The position numbers and the translations under genes were made by a program. A model generated the notes under the pieces. It worked only from the letters and a program-made list of their open reading frames with translations, was not told the origin of the DNA and ran no database searches. Source: Sorangium cellulosum So0157-2 (GTDB taxonomy: Bacteria; Myxococcota_A; Polyangia; Polyangiales; Polyangiaceae). From it: a stretch of 64,000 nt of DNA. Shown piece after piece: positions 48,549 through 60,603 of the stretch (position 1 is the first letter of the stretch; every line of letters starts with the position of its first letter). Where the stretch lies: positions 12,628,501 through 12,692,500 of the forward strand of contig NC_021658.1 of assembly GCF_000418325.1 (NCBI RefSeq), written 5' to 3'.

Positions 48549-49616
48549 TCACTCGTCGGGGATCCGCGTCCGGAGGAGATCCGGGTTTGGCCAGAGCTCT
48601 CGCCGCCCCGGGAGACGAAGTCTCGTTCCATGGAGATCGGGGCCGACGAGCTTGTCGATGTCGCTGTAGGGGCCCTCGGCCAGCGCCGTGTCGCCGTATT
48701 CGATCCGGTAGTCCGGGGTGACCGTGAGCCATCCGGCGTCGAACATGCGATGGTGGTTGGAACAGAGGAGCAGGCCGTTTCGCACGTCCATCCGGTGCTC
48801 GACAGCGCACTTCGACCATGGATGAATGTGTGCCCCGTCGAGCGCCTCCTCGTACGTGAACCCACAGAACGCGCAGGCCCACTGATAGACCCGCAAGAGC
48901 GCCATGCGAAAGATTACCTGGGCCGAACCTCGCGACTTGACGAGCTGATAGACCGACGCGGCCGAGCCAGGGTCATCGAAGAGCGTGTCTGCAAGCCTCG
49001 CGGACGTCTGCCCGCTTTCGGCATAGGAGAATGGATTCTGCAGACGCTGCCAATCCATGGCATAGACTGCCCGCTCTCCGCTTGGGAGGTCGTCCACGTC
49101 CCAGGCGGTGAAACCTTCACCAGGCGTCCCGGTCTGCGCGTACACGACGATGCTTGTGAGCGGTGGCAGCCTCGCTTCGAGGCAGTAGTCCTGGATGAGA
49201 CCGAGAGGGTATCTGAGCGCGCGATGATGAACACCGATCTTCGGGGCGAGCGCCCCGTACGTGGTGGCCCTGCCGGTACGAGCCTGCGCAACCAGGGCGT
49301 CCCAGGCGAGCGCCGCTCGCTGCTCGTGGTTGACGGTCGAGGTGCCCGCCACGAAGATCCGGCGTCTCCTGTGGCCAGGGATGCGCCATCCGACCTGCTC
49401 GGCCACGGCCAGGAGGTCATCTGCCTGGGCGGGATTCTTGACGATCAGGTCAGCGAGCAGGTTCTTCGCTGAACGATCGCCGCAGGTGGTCACCCGCGGA
49501 CCGAAGCTCTTGCCGTCAGAGTGTCGCGGCTCGTCAATGGAGACTGGGGTGTTGACCACAACGTCGTAGGAGCCGTAGAGCACCCGTACAGCGCGGTATT
49601 CGGCGGGGGCTTCCAT
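48549..49616 (-). CDS. HNH endonuclease with alkyltransferase-like winged-helix region
   Basis: A 355-residue protein. The C-terminal third is an HNH nuclease: zinc pair CAFCGF, then DGAHIHPWS, and NGLLLCSNHHRMFDAGW with the final catalytic His and Asn. This fold cuts DNA, often as a restriction enzyme. The middle (about 100-165) resembles the winged-helix part of MGMT/alkyltransferase-like proteins (RATTYGALAPKIG, PPLTSIVVYAQTGTPGEGF) and may recognise modified or bent DNA. The N-terminal 95 residues are not recognised. No methyltransferase gene is adjacent, so it is more likely a solitary or modification-dependent enzyme than a classical restriction pair. Confidence 0.85.
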   Translation of the reverse strand: MEAPAEYRAVRVLYGSYDVVVNTPVSIDEPRHSDGKSFGPRVTTCGDRSAKNLLADLIVKNPAQADDLLAVAEQVGWRIPGHRRRRIFVAGTSTVNHEQRAALAWDALVAQARTGRATTYGALAPKIGVHHRALRYPLGLIQDYCLEARLPPLTSIVVYAQTGTPGEGFTAWDVDDLPSGERAVYAMDWQRLQNPFSYAESGQTSARLADTLFDDPGSAASVYQLVKSRGSAQVIFRMALLRVYQWACAFCGFTYEEALDGAHIHPWSKCAVEHRMDVRNGLLLCSNHHRMFDAGWLTVTPDYRIEYGDTALAEGPYSDIDKLVGPDLHGTRLRLPGRRELWPNPDLLRTRIPDE

Positions 49617-50200
49617 AAAGCCGAAATAGATGCCGTCGAGATCGTCGGGCGTGTCGTCTACAAGCCCGCTGGAACCGTCTTTACGCCAGTACGTGCTCGC
49701 GCCTGGCCTCAGCTTTCCGAAGCCATGATCGAACCAACCCAGATATTGGAACCCATGTCACATATATAAATCCTGTCATTCAATGCGTGAGCGAGCCGTG
49801 GCCGGCGCTCTGCATGAAGCCCATGGTACACGACTCTTCTCCTGCGTAGGTCGCTCGTCGCGCGTGCAGAGCGCGGTGTACTTGCCGGCCAGGGCGTCGG
49901 ATAGCTCGATTCCGCCCGAGCCGTCACGACAGTCCACATCGAACGGGCAGCGGACGCCCACCATGTGTGCCAGGAGAGGCTCGGCGAGGTGGCGCGGGCG
50001 CGTGACACGACCCGGGTCGGGGTGCGGCACGACTGCAGTCAGCCTACATGTGGAGGCGATGGAGCAGCCTTCGACGAGCTGGGAGACGACGCGCGCGCGT
50101 GCCTCCGCTCCACACGGAGACGGGTGCCACCCATCTCTTGCTGGACGCTGCCGCTCCGCTCAACGATGTGCCGCTCGTGCTGGCGGTGCGCCCACCGTCG
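49617..50200. other. Gap upstream of the HNH gene, possible gene remnant
   Basis: No complete gene is supported here. From 49620 to 49768 the plus strand reads AEIDAVEIVGRVVYKPAG and on to a stop, with gene-like codon choice but no start: it may be the 3' end of a gene cut off when the HNH segment arrived. An AT-rich patch at 49755-49775 (tcacatatataaatc) may hold the HNH promoter. The remainder shows nothing. Confidence 0.4.
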
Positions 50201-50623
50201 CTAGTCCGAGTTCGGCCACGTCAGCACTCCTCGCCGGGGGTACGGGCCGAAACCCGACACAGCAGGAAACGTCTCGTCCTCGCCCTCGATGAGCACGTGC
50301 ACCCAGGCCTCATGCGACTCTTTCAGGCGCGATCGGTCCACGATGAGCGGAACACCGGTGCGTGCGTCACGCACGACCGACTCGATGAACGTCGCGTCCT
50401 CGTCGTCGAGGCCCTGCATGGCGCCAGTTCCTCGGTGCTTGGGTCCCTCGAAGTAGGCGTTGAGCCGCAGCCAGCTCTCCTCGGCGTCGAACGGGACGAA
50501 GACCCCCTCCATCTCCGGCTGCGCACAGCAAGGACCGCAGGTCTGGTTCGTATACAGCACTCCGCTCGGGTGCTGGATGATGACCCCCAGTCCTGCGTCG
50601 TAGAGTCGGATGCGCGCCGTCAT
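50201..50623 (-). CDS. DUF6210-like protein
   Basis: A 140-residue cytoplasmic protein. The opening (RIRLYDAGLGVIIQHPSGVL, TNQTCGPCCAQPEMEG) resembles DUF6210 proteins, small unknowns often seen as orphan immunity-type genes near polymorphic toxins. The ATG at 50623 is preceded by GGAG and GGGG; one at 50638 adds five residues. No toxin gene is adjacent. The assignment is from memory of the family and is tentative; function is unknown. Confidence 0.6.
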   Translation of the reverse strand: MTARIRLYDAGLGVIIQHPSGVLYTNQTCGPCCAQPEMEGVFVPFDAEESWLRLNAYFEGPKHRGTGAMQGLDDEDATFIESVVRDARTGVPLIVDRSRLKESHEAWVHVLIEGEDETFPAVSGFGPYPRRGVLTWPNSD

Positions 50624-50638
50624 GATCCCCGTCTCCAT

Positions 50639-51084
50639 GAGCAGCCCGGACCATCGCCGGGAGCGCCTGCATCGCGGGGCGGAACCGTCGGCAGGCTACC
50701 ACGGTAAGCCGCGATCCGCAGGCGACCCCAGGGGAACCGCTGCGGCGCAGCGACCCGACCCAGGTTGCGGCGCCGCCCGCAGGCTGCGGCGCGTCCCCCA
50801 CCCTCGCCTCTCCTCCCCCGGCAGGACCCGCGCCGGACAGCCCGCTTCCTCGCAAGCACCCCCACCGCGCCGGGGGTCCTCTCGCCAAGCTGAGCCCGCC
50901 CTGCGCCTCGGCGAGCGTAAGGTAGCTCGCTGCACGACGGTGAACAGCACGCCGGATCCCAGCGGCCCGGCGGCGCGATTGAGTCTCACCTCACACGCTC
51001 GGCTCACCGCTCTCGTCCCTCGCTGGCCGCTCGTCGGTCGCCCTCGACACCGGCCGCCGGCCCACGTTAGCTTCAGGAAGAACG
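50639..51084. other. Gene-free GC-rich region upstream of the RsbR-like gene
   Basis: No gene is supported in these 446 bases. The only clear signal is CAGGAAGAA just before the ATG at 51085. Confidence 0.5.
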
Positions 51085-52347
51085 ATGACGAGCACACCGA
51101 TCGCTCCCCGATCCCCAGAGCTCCCCGCGAGCACCATGAGGGCAGTCCGCAGCATGCCTTTCGCGGTGATCGAGTGCGCGGGGGACCTCGGCGATCTCGA
51201 GATCGCCGCGTGGAACGGCGAGGCGGAACGCATCTTTGGAATTACCGCTGACGAAGCGGTGGGCCGCCGCCTCACGGACGCGATCGTGACCGGACCGGAC
51301 GCCGAGGTCTTCCGGCGCTCGCTCGCGCAGCCGGGCGCCCCGATCCGCTGCGCCCACACCCGCAAGGACGGGCGCGCCGTCGTGTGCGAGTGGCGACTCG
51401 CGCCCGTGCTCGACGACGGCGGCGCGCCGATTCGGCTGCTCTGCTTCGGGCTGGATGTCACGGAGCAGGAGAAGGCCGTCGAGCGGCTGAGGGAGAGCGA
51501 CGTCATCCTCCGGACCATCCTCGACAACGTGGACACGGCCGTGACCCGGATGGATCGAGACGGATTCTGCACCTTCCACGAGGGCAAGAACCTGAAGGCC
51601 CTCGGCCTGACGCCAGGCCAGTTCGTCGGTATGAACGTGTTCGACGAGCCTCCCGCGCCGATGGACATGGAGCCGATGCGAAGGGCGGTCCGGGGCGAGC
51701 TCGTCCGCACCCGCGTCGAGGCGTTCGGGATGGCCTGGGAGACGTGCGTCATCCCGATCCGCGACGCCCGCGGGGAGCCCGACGGCGCCGTCAGCTTCAC
51801 GGTCGACGCCACGGAGGCGAAGCTCAGGGAAGACGAGCTGAAATCGCGGCTCGAGCTGATCGAGCGCCAGCAGCAGGTGATCCGCGACCTGTCGACGCCC
51901 ATCATCGAGGTCTGGGACAGCGTGCTGACCCTCCCCATGGTCGGCGTCGTCGACAGCAAGAGGGCCGCCGACGTGATGGACGACCTCCTGGCCGCCATCG
52001 TCGACAAGCGGGCCCGCTTCGCGATCCTCGACCTCACCGGCGTCGAGGTCGTCGACACGAAGACGGCGAGCTACCTCATCGAGCTCGTCCGCGCCATCCG
52101 GCTCCTCGGCGCCGAGGGGGTCATCACGGGCATCCGGGCCAATGTGGCGCAGACCATGGTCTCCCTCGGGCTCGACCTGTCGGGCATCGCGACCGTGGGA
52201 AACCTCCGCGCGGGCCTCAAGCTCTGCATGCAGCGCCTGGCGGCGAGCGCCGCCGCGGCGCGCGGGGCGGCGTCGCCCGGCGCGGCGTCGCCCCGCGCAC
52301 CCGAACGAGGCGCCCCGCCGAGGCTCCCGGGAGGCGGCTCGGGCTGA
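51085..52347 (+). CDS. PAS-PAS-STAS protein (RsbR-like stressosome type)
   Basis: A 420-residue cytoplasmic protein. Two PAS domains (about 20-135 and 140-255) precede a STAS domain (about 268-380) with the RsbR pattern: PIIEVWDSVLTLPMVGVVDS, then FAILDLTGVEVVDTKTASYL, where the threonines correspond to the RsbT phosphorylation sites of RsbR. The last 40 residues are Ala/Pro low complexity. RsbR proteins build stressosomes that sense stress and release a kinase; no rsbS or rsbT gene is visible in the window, so partners are elsewhere. CAGGAAG precedes the ATG. Confidence 0.9.
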   Translation: MTSTPIAPRSPELPASTMRAVRSMPFAVIECAGDLGDLEIAAWNGEAERIFGITADEAVGRRLTDAIVTGPDAEVFRRSLAQPGAPIRCAHTRKDGRAVVCEWRLAPVLDDGGAPIRLLCFGLDVTEQEKAVERLRESDVILRTILDNVDTAVTRMDRDGFCTFHEGKNLKALGLTPGQFVGMNVFDEPPAPMDMEPMRRAVRGELVRTRVEAFGMAWETCVIPIRDARGEPDGAVSFTVDATEAKLREDELKSRLELIERQQQVIRDLSTPIIEVWDSVLTLPMVGVVDSKRAADVMDDLLAAIVDKRARFAILDLTGVEVVDTKTASYLIELVRAIRLLGAEGVITGIRANVAQTMVSLGLDLSGIATVGNLRAGLKLCMQRLAASAAAARGAASPGAASPRAPERGAPPRLPGGGSG

Positions 52348-52481
52348 ACCGGAGGCGATGGAGCCGGCCTCGCGCGTCGGCCGGATCGCCGCGCCGCCCG
52401 AAGTTCGCGTTTGCTTCGGCAATCCCAGCCCCGTAAGGAACGGCGGACAGGCGCCCCGCGCGGCGCCGGGAGACGCCGACC

Positions 52482-55400
52482 GTGACCACCCCGCCCCAGA
52501 GCCCCACGAACGTCGGCCAGCGCCCCGGGAGCCCGCGCCGCGCAGGGCGCGCCTCCCTCGCGCGCCGCGCCGCCCTCGGGCTCGCCCTCGCGCTCGCCGG
52601 CGCCGCGCCCGCCGCGTGCGCGCCGCGCGGGGCCGCGGCCCCGTCGGCCGTCGAGGCGCCCCTGCCCGCCGCGTTCAGCGCCGCGCTCGAGGCCGAGATC
52701 GCGCGCTCCGCCGCGGCGGCGCCGTACCTCGCCGCCATCGAGGCCGCCGTCGACGCGCCAGGCGACGAGGGCGCGCTCGCCACCGCCATCGCGTCGCTCG
52801 ACGCGCTCGTCTTCGGCGCCGGCACCGCGGGCGGCTCCGCCCCCGACGCCTCGGCGATCGCCTTCCGCTCGCGCGAGGCGCTCCCCGAGGTCGCACGCCG
52901 CCTCCAGCGCGCCTGGGCGTTCGCGGACGTCTCCGGCCGCGGCGCGCCGGAGATGCCCTTCCTGCGCGGCGCGCTCGCGAGCGCCCTCCACCGCATCGCC
53001 CTCCACGTCGGCGACGAGGCCGCGGCCGCGACGTGGAGCGCGCGCCGCGGCTGCGCGAACGAGGCCGCCCTCGTCGGCCCGCTCGACGCGGCCCCGCTCC
53101 AGAGCCTCACCCGCCCCTCGCCGGTGAGCTCCGCGAAGGGCGCGCCGCTCGCGCGCTCGTACCCCGGCATCGCGCCGTTCGCGACCGCCGTCTCGCCCAT
53201 CGTGGTCCGCGCCGACGCCTGCGCCATCGACGTCGACGCGGTGAGCGCCCTCCAGGGCACGCGCGCCGTGGTCGTCGACCTCCACAACCCCGTCGCCCAG
53301 CGGGTGAGCCTCGCGCTCGCCTCGTCGTCCGCCGCCGCGCTCGAGGTGGGCGGCGTGCCCGCCCTCCAGCGCGACTACGCGGCCGGCGGCGCGCTGGTCA
53401 CGCGCTTCGCGACCGTGGAGGCCCAGCCGGGGACGCTGCGCGTCGTCGTGCGCGTGGCGCAGAAGGGCGACGGCGGCGCCATCGAGCTCAGCGCCTTCGG
53501 CGAGAACGGCCTCCCGCTCCGCGCCCGCGCGCCGCGCCCCGGCGCCGCCGCGTCCGCGACCGCGGCGCAGCCCGCCGCGGTCAGCGTGGTCCCGGCGCCG
53601 GCCGCCCCCGGCGCGCGGCTCGGCCCCGCCGCCGTCGAGGTCGCGGCCGCCGCGCTGCTCGCGCTCGGCGACGCGCGCGCGGCCGAGCGCCTCCTCGACC
53701 CGGAGGGCGACGGCCGCCTCGACCAGGGCGGCGCGCCCGCGTCGTCGCCCCGCGCCGCGCCGGCCGCCTCGCGCTCGCCGCGCCTCGACCTGCTCTACGC
53801 GCGGGCCGTCCGCCGCGTGGGCGATCTGCCCGAGACCAAGGTCGTCGAGCGCACCCGCGCCGCCGTCGATCGCGCGCTCGCCGCCTGGCCCGCGTCGTGG
53901 GAGGCGCGCCTCTACCGCGCGGAGCTCGCCGAGCGCCGCGGCGGCCAGGGCGAGGGCACGATGGACGCGCTCCGCGAGCTCGGGGTCAGGGTCGCGCCGC
54001 CCGGGCCGGCGGGCCTGAGCGCGCCCGCGGTCCCCGACGCCGACCGGATGGTCCTCGCCGAGCTCGCGATGGTCGCCCGCCGCGCCGGCGTCACCGACGT
54101 CGCCGAGGCCGCGTACGCGAGGCTCGCCGCGGCCGCGCCCGGCTCGGCGCTGCTCGCCGCGGTCGACGACCGCGTCCACGGCCGCGCCGGGGTCGACGCG
54201 GTGAAGGCCGCGTGCGGCGGCGGGCTCGACCGCTCGGGCAATGCGTGCCTCGCCGCGCTCCTCGGCGCGAGCGGCGACCGCGCCGCGGTCCTCGCCGAGA
54301 TCCAGCGGCTGCGCCGGCTCCGCCGCGCGCCGGACGCCCTGCGCGACGTCGAGCTCCGCGAGCGGGTCGCCCGCGGCGACCTGCGCGGCGCGCTGGCCGT
54401 GTACGACGCCATGCCGCCGGGCGAGCGCGTGATGCTGGAGGCGCTCGGCCTCGCCGCCGGCCGCGGCGACGTCCGCGCGGCGCGGGGCCGCCTCGCCCGC
54501 GACCGCGCGACCGCGCGCGACGCCCCCGCCGCGCTCGGCCCCATCTCCCGCGCGCTCGGCCTCACGCCGGACCCGGCGCCGCCGCTCGAGGCCGAGGGGC
54601 GCAAGCTCGTGCTGGAGGACCAGGCCAAGGCGTTCCTGCCCGGCGCCGCGATCGCGGTGCTCCGCCACGTCGAGCGGTTCACGATCGCGCCCGACGGGCT
54701 CGTCCACTACGTGACCTACGACCTCCGCCGCGTCTCCGGCACGACGGACGTCGCCCAGGGCGCGGTCGCCTTCGGCCCGCTCATCGAGGGCCGCGGCATG
54801 CCGCGCCTCCTGCGCCGCCGCATCCACAAGCGCGACGGCCGCATCCTCGCGCCCGACGCCGCGTCGAACGCCGCGCAGGAGCACAGCGACCTCTCGCAGC
54901 TCGAGCAGGGCGACTACGTCGAGCAGGTCACCGAGGGCTACGCCCTGCCGGGCGACAGCGGCCAGCTCGTCATCGACACCTGGGACCTGCTCCCCGAGCG
55001 GACGAGCGTCCGCGAGGCGACGATCGAGGTCCGCCGCCCGGCCTCGCTCCCGCTCGCCGTCTGGTCGCACCCGCTGCTCGGCGCCGCGGAGGAGCGCGCC
55101 GAGGGCGCCTCCACGGTCAGCGTCTGGCGCATCAAGGACCAGCCGCCGCGGCGCATGGAGGACGGCGTGCCCCAGATGGAGACGGGCGTGGGGATCAGCC
55201 TGGGGACGCAGACCTGGGGCCGCGTGGCCGCGGCGATCGACGAGAACCTCCGCGCGCTCTCGGACCGCGACCCGTACATGACCCGCTGGGCGCGGGAGGC
55301 GGCGGGCCCGGAGCGGGCGCCGTCGCCCGCGCTGCTCGAGCGCGTCGTCGCGGCCGCGGGCAAGGCGCTGAAGGTCGCCGGCGGCGCCGAGCTCTCGGAT

Positions 55401-56512
55401 TTCGCGGCGCTCATGGCCGGCGGCCCGCAGCGCACGACGGCGCGCGCGATGATCGAGCTCGGCCAGGGCAGCCGGTCGTGGGTCGTCTACCGCGCGCTGC
55501 GCGAGCTCGGCGTGCGCGCCGACCTCGCGATCGCCGAGACCGAGCCGTTCAGCTCGTCGGCCGACTTCCCGCCGCACGCGGGGCGCTTCCGCCACCCGCT
55601 CGTCATCGCGCGCCTGCCGGGCGGCGACGTGTGGATCGACGCCGACGTCGAGGGCCCGCCGCTCCCGCCCGGGCGCATCAGCCCCGAGCTGCGCGGCCGC
55701 GCCGCCATGCTGCCGGGCGGCGAGCTCGTCACGGTGGCCGGCACGAGCGGCGAGACCGGCGACGAGGTCGACCTCCGGCTCGCGGTCGACGCGCAGGGCA
55801 ACGCCTCGGGATCGTTCACGATCTTGCTGCACGGCCGGTCGGCGCAGGCGCTCTCGGAGGCGTTCGAGACGGTGGTCGGCACGGCGCGGCGCGAGATGCT
55901 CCGGGGCGTCGTGCTCGGCTGGCTACCGTGGGCCGACGTCGAGGACGTCGCGGTCTCGTCGACGGAGGGCTCGTGGGAGGTCGCGCTCCGCGCGGCCGTG
56001 ACGATCCACGGCTTCGCGCGGCCGGAGGGCAAGGACGCCGCGGCGTGGACGCTGCCGGGGCTGGAGCCGGTGCACCTCGTGTTCCCGCGCGCATTCGCGG
56101 GCACGCTCGGCGCCACGTACGCCTCGCGCGGGGCGCGCAAGAGCGCGCTCTCGATCGAGACCGCGCTCCAGTACCACGTGCGCCGCCGGATCGAGCTGCC
56201 GGAGGGGTACGCGGTCCAGCGCGCGCCCGAGGGCGTGCGGGTCGAGCACGCGGGGCTCGAGGCGTCGCGCAAGGGCAGCTACGGCGCGGCGATCGAGGAG
56301 GATTTCGCGCTGAGCCTGCCGACGGGCACGGTGTCGGCCGACGAGTACAAGGCGTTCGTCGGGCGGGTGCAGGCGGTCGACAGCGGCTTCATGGCGGGCA
56401 TCCGGGTGGCGCGGCCGGCGCCGGCCGGGAGCGGCGGGCCGAAGGCGGCGGGGCGCGGCCCGGCGCAGCCGCTGGGCGCGGAGAAGCGGCCGCTGGGCGC
56501 GGAGAAGAAGCC

Positions 56513-56516
<4 letters not shown>
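52482..56516 (+). CDS. DUF3857 lipoprotein with degenerate transglutaminase-like domain
   Basis: A 1344-residue protein. A GTG start (GGGAG 10 bases upstream) is followed by twin-arginine-like basic residues and LGLALALAGAAPAAC, a lipobox. Residues about 50-700 are helical and Ala-rich, with TPR-like parts. DUF3857 spans about 715-870 (FTIAPDGLVHYVTYDLRRVS). The following transglutaminase-like segment keeps a His (GRFRHPLVIARLPG) and an Asp (DVWIDADVEG), but the usual catalytic Cys is replaced (GQGSRSWVVYRALRE), so it is probably inactive. The mature protein should sit in the envelope. Its stop overlaps the start of murB. Confidence 0.82.
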
Positions 56517-57661
<1,145 letters not shown>

Positions 57662-57705
57662 TTCCGCCCGCCAGAAGCCCGGCCAGGGATCCGGAGAGAG
57701 AGTTC

Positions 57706-57786
57706 AACGCAAAGGCGCAAAGGCGCAAAGACGCAAAAAAAAAAGATTTGTAGTTTTGCGCCTTTGCGTCTTTGCGCCTTTGCGTT
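57706..57786. terminator. Long palindrome after murB, likely bidirectional terminator
   Basis: Arms 57706-57738 and 57754-57786 pair over 33 bases with two mismatches; the loop is 57739-57753. Arms consist of 8-base gcaaaggc-type units with A-runs on one side and T-runs on the other, so RNA from either strand would form a hairpin. It lies 45 bases after the murB stop. The rest of the gap to 58094 shows no gene. Confidence 0.7.
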
Positions 57787-58094
57787 TACTTCTCTTCGCT
57801 CGCGAGGCAGATCCCTGGCGGGAGTTCTGATCCGCGGTACTAGGGCCGCTGAGGCCCCCGCGCGCCGTCGCCCCGGGCCCGGCGGCGCGGCGCGGCGATC
57901 GAGCGCGCCGGCGACCGCGCTGCCTTCCGCCGCGCCACCAGCCAATCCGAGCGGAAATAGCCGCTTCAGCTGCGAGTGCCGTCCTGGACGACAGCAACTA
58001 GGAGGCATTCCGACACACGATCGCCACAGAGCCCCTCTACGCTTCACGGCGCGTTCTTGTCCTTGCCGCCGCTCCTCACCCTCCAAGGCTCCCC

Positions 58095-60521
58095 ATGCCC
58101 GACATTTTCGTCGTTCAATCGAGCGCCCTGCCCTCCTCCACCAGGCTCGTAGCTTTTCATGGCACCGAGGGGATCTCGAAGCTCTATCGCTTCGATCTCT
58201 ACCTGGTGATGACCAACGACGTCGGCCATGGCTTCGACATGGCCGCGGCCGTGGGCCAGCCGCTGACCATCTCTCTGCAGCGGAGCGAGAGCGAGAACAG
58301 CGGCGACTCATCCTTCGTTCGAAGCGGCGTCCTGGGCAGCATCGAGCTCTTGAACGACACCGCCGGCCGGTGCGTCTTCCGGGCCACCCTGGTCCCGCGC
58401 CTCGCCTTGCTGGCCATGGCGTTTCACAGCCGCATCTTCACCGAGAAGGCCATCCCGGAGATCATCCAGGCCGTCCTTCACAAGGGCGGCGTCACGGACT
58501 GCGATCTCCTGCTCCAAGGCGCCTACGCCGCCGAGGAGCATGTCTGCCAGTACCGCGAGAGCGACTACGCCTTCATCACCCGGTGGATGGAGCGCGAAGG
58601 GATCTATTTTTACTTCGAGCACGGCGAGGGCGGCGAGACGCTCGTGCTGGCGGACGACCGGTCGGCCCATCAGCCGTATGGCGGCAAGCCCGTTCGTTAT
58701 TACCCGCAGCCCGGCGGCGCCAACACCGCGAAAGACTCCTTCTCCGCCTTCACCTGCCGGCATGAAGCCGTGCCGAGCGCGGTCCGCCTCAAGGACCACA
58801 ACTACGCCAATCCGGCCGTACCGGTCACCGGGCAGGCGCTGGTCTCCCCGAATGGCTTCGGCGAGGTCAGCCTGTTCGGCGCGCGCTTCTTCTCGGCGGG
58901 CGACGGGGAGCGGCTGGCGCGGGTCAAGGCCGAGAGCCTGGCCGCGACCAGCGTCGTCTACCAGGCGATGGGCAACGCGGCGACGCTGCTCCCTGGGTTC
59001 ACCTTCGAGATCGACGAGCACCCGCGGGCCGCGTTCAACACGAAGTATCTGGCCATCGAGGCCGAGCACTGGTGCATCCAGAACCGGGACATGCCCGAGC
59101 TCAGCGAGCTCGTGTCGTGGCGCGAGAACTACCGCATCGAGGCCAAGGCCATCGCCGCGACGGTGCAGTTCCGCGCGGCGCAGGTCACCGCGTGGCCGCG
59201 CATCTACGGCACCGAGCCTGCGGTCGTCGACGGCGCGGCGGTCAGCGAGTACGCGCAGATCGACACCCACGGCCGCTACCGGATCAAGTTCCACTTCGAC
59301 GAGAGCGACCTGACCGGGGGGAAGGCGTCGACCTGGGTCCGGATGCTCCAGCCCCACGGCGGCGGCATCGAGGGCTTCCACTTCCCGCTGCGCGCCGGCA
59401 CCGAGGTCATGTGCGCCTTCGAGGGGGGCGATCCCGACCGGCCGGCCATCGTCGGGGTCGCGCCCAACGCGCTGACGCCGAGCCCGGTCACCTCGGGGAA
59501 CAACACGCGGAACGTGATCCAGACGGGCGGGCGGAACCGGCTCGAGATCGAGGACCAGGCCGGGCAAGAGCGGATCACCCTGTCGACGCCCCACGCGAAC
59601 ACCTACATCCGGATGGGGGCGCCCAACGCCGGCTCGACCTATGAGGTCAAGACGAACGGCCACGCCTTCACGTGGATCGGCGGCTCCTCCGAGAACATCG
59701 TGGGCGGCAACCGGACGGCGATCACCGTGGGGATCTCCGAGAGCATCGTGGGGGGCTTCGCCCTGAGCATGGTCGGGGGATACTCCGGGAGCTTCGTCGC
59801 CGGATACTCGCAGAACGTGATCCTGGGCTACCGCGACACGCGCATCCTCGGCAACGAGTCCACGAACGTCTACGGCAATCGAAAGACCCGCATCAAGGGG
59901 ACCCGGAAGACGACGATCGGCGGCGACAACACGACCTTGCTCATGTCCAACCGTGAGCTCACCGTCAGGGGCGACAGCGACTTGACCATCTTCGGGAAGC
60001 GCGACACCCATATCCGAGGCCGCGACAAGGGCGTCTTCGACAACGGCCGAGAGACGACGGTCTTCGTTCAGAACAAAACGACGATCAACGGCAAGAGCCA
60101 GACCCGGGTCACGGGGACGCGGGACACCGAGATCGTCGGCCGCGCCACCAGCGACTTTCGCGGAGGGCGAAAGACCACCGTCCTCGGGGCGAACGAGACG
60201 ACGATCAGGGGCAGCAGCACCACCGAGATCTTCGGCCCCAGAAAGACGACAGTCACTGGGAAGAGCGAGAGCACCATCAACGGCATCGCCGAAGGCACCG
60301 TGACCGGTCTCTACAAGACCAAAATTGGGTCGCGCGTCGAGGTCATCAACGGAACCAAATACGAGAATATCAAGGGGCTGGCATACAAGAAAGCCCCTAA
60401 CGAGATCAAGGAACTGAGCATATCGAAGATCAGGGCGAAGGGCTACAATGCCACATACGAGATCATGATGATCAAAACCCACCTCGGCCTCTCGAATGCG
60501 GACTTGCACATTCTGAAGTGA
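58095..60521 (+). CDS. vgrG: Type VI secretion tip protein VgrG with long beta-helix tail
   Basis: An 808-residue VgrG. Residues about 1-480 form the gp27/gp5-like base and OB fold (YRESDYAFITRWMEREGIYF, GRYRIKFHFDESD, SFWVRM-type WVRMLQPHGGG, GTEVMCAFEGGDPDRP). About 500-740 are degenerate 8-residue repeats rich in T, G and R-K-T (GNRKTRIKGTRKTTIGGD), an extended beta-helix spike longer than in standard VgrG. The last 60 residues show no known toxin domain. The protein punctures target membranes when the type VI sheath contracts. It heads a cargo gene set with DUF2169 and pentapeptide genes downstream. Confidence 0.95.
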   Translation: MPDIFVVQSSALPSSTRLVAFHGTEGISKLYRFDLYLVMTNDVGHGFDMAAAVGQPLTISLQRSESENSGDSSFVRSGVLGSIELLNDTAGRCVFRATLVPRLALLAMAFHSRIFTEKAIPEIIQAVLHKGGVTDCDLLLQGAYAAEEHVCQYRESDYAFITRWMEREGIYFYFEHGEGGETLVLADDRSAHQPYGGKPVRYYPQPGGANTAKDSFSAFTCRHEAVPSAVRLKDHNYANPAVPVTGQALVSPNGFGEVSLFGARFFSAGDGERLARVKAESLAATSVVYQAMGNAATLLPGFTFEIDEHPRAAFNTKYLAIEAEHWCIQNRDMPELSELVSWRENYRIEAKAIAATVQFRAAQVTAWPRIYGTEPAVVDGAAVSEYAQIDTHGRYRIKFHFDESDLTGGKASTWVRMLQPHGGGIEGFHFPLRAGTEVMCAFEGGDPDRPAIVGVAPNALTPSPVTSGNNTRNVIQTGGRNRLEIEDQAGQERITLSTPHANTYIRMGAPNAGSTYEVKTNGHAFTWIGGSSENIVGGNRTAITVGISESIVGGFALSMVGGYSGSFVAGYSQNVILGYRDTRILGNESTNVYGNRKTRIKGTRKTTIGGDNTTLLMSNRELTVRGDSDLTIFGKRDTHIRGRDKGVFDNGRETTVFVQNKTTINGKSQTRVTGTRDTEIVGRATSDFRGGRKTTVLGANETTIRGSSTTEIFGPRKTTVTGKSESTINGIAEGTVTGLYKTKIGSRVEVINGTKYENIKGLAYKKAPNEIKELSISKIRAKGYNATYEIMMIKTHLGLSNADLHILK

Positions 60522-60603
60522 TCCGCTTGCCACGCACCAAACCGGCTGGCGCGCATCGCTGAGCCGTGCGACCCATCGAGCCCGCTACCCTGGAGTCCGT
60601 CGG

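Noticed and set aside
52071..55832. 1253-codon minus-strand open frame
   Set aside because: It is antisense to the DUF3857 gene, Arg/Ala-rich, without domains or ribosome site.
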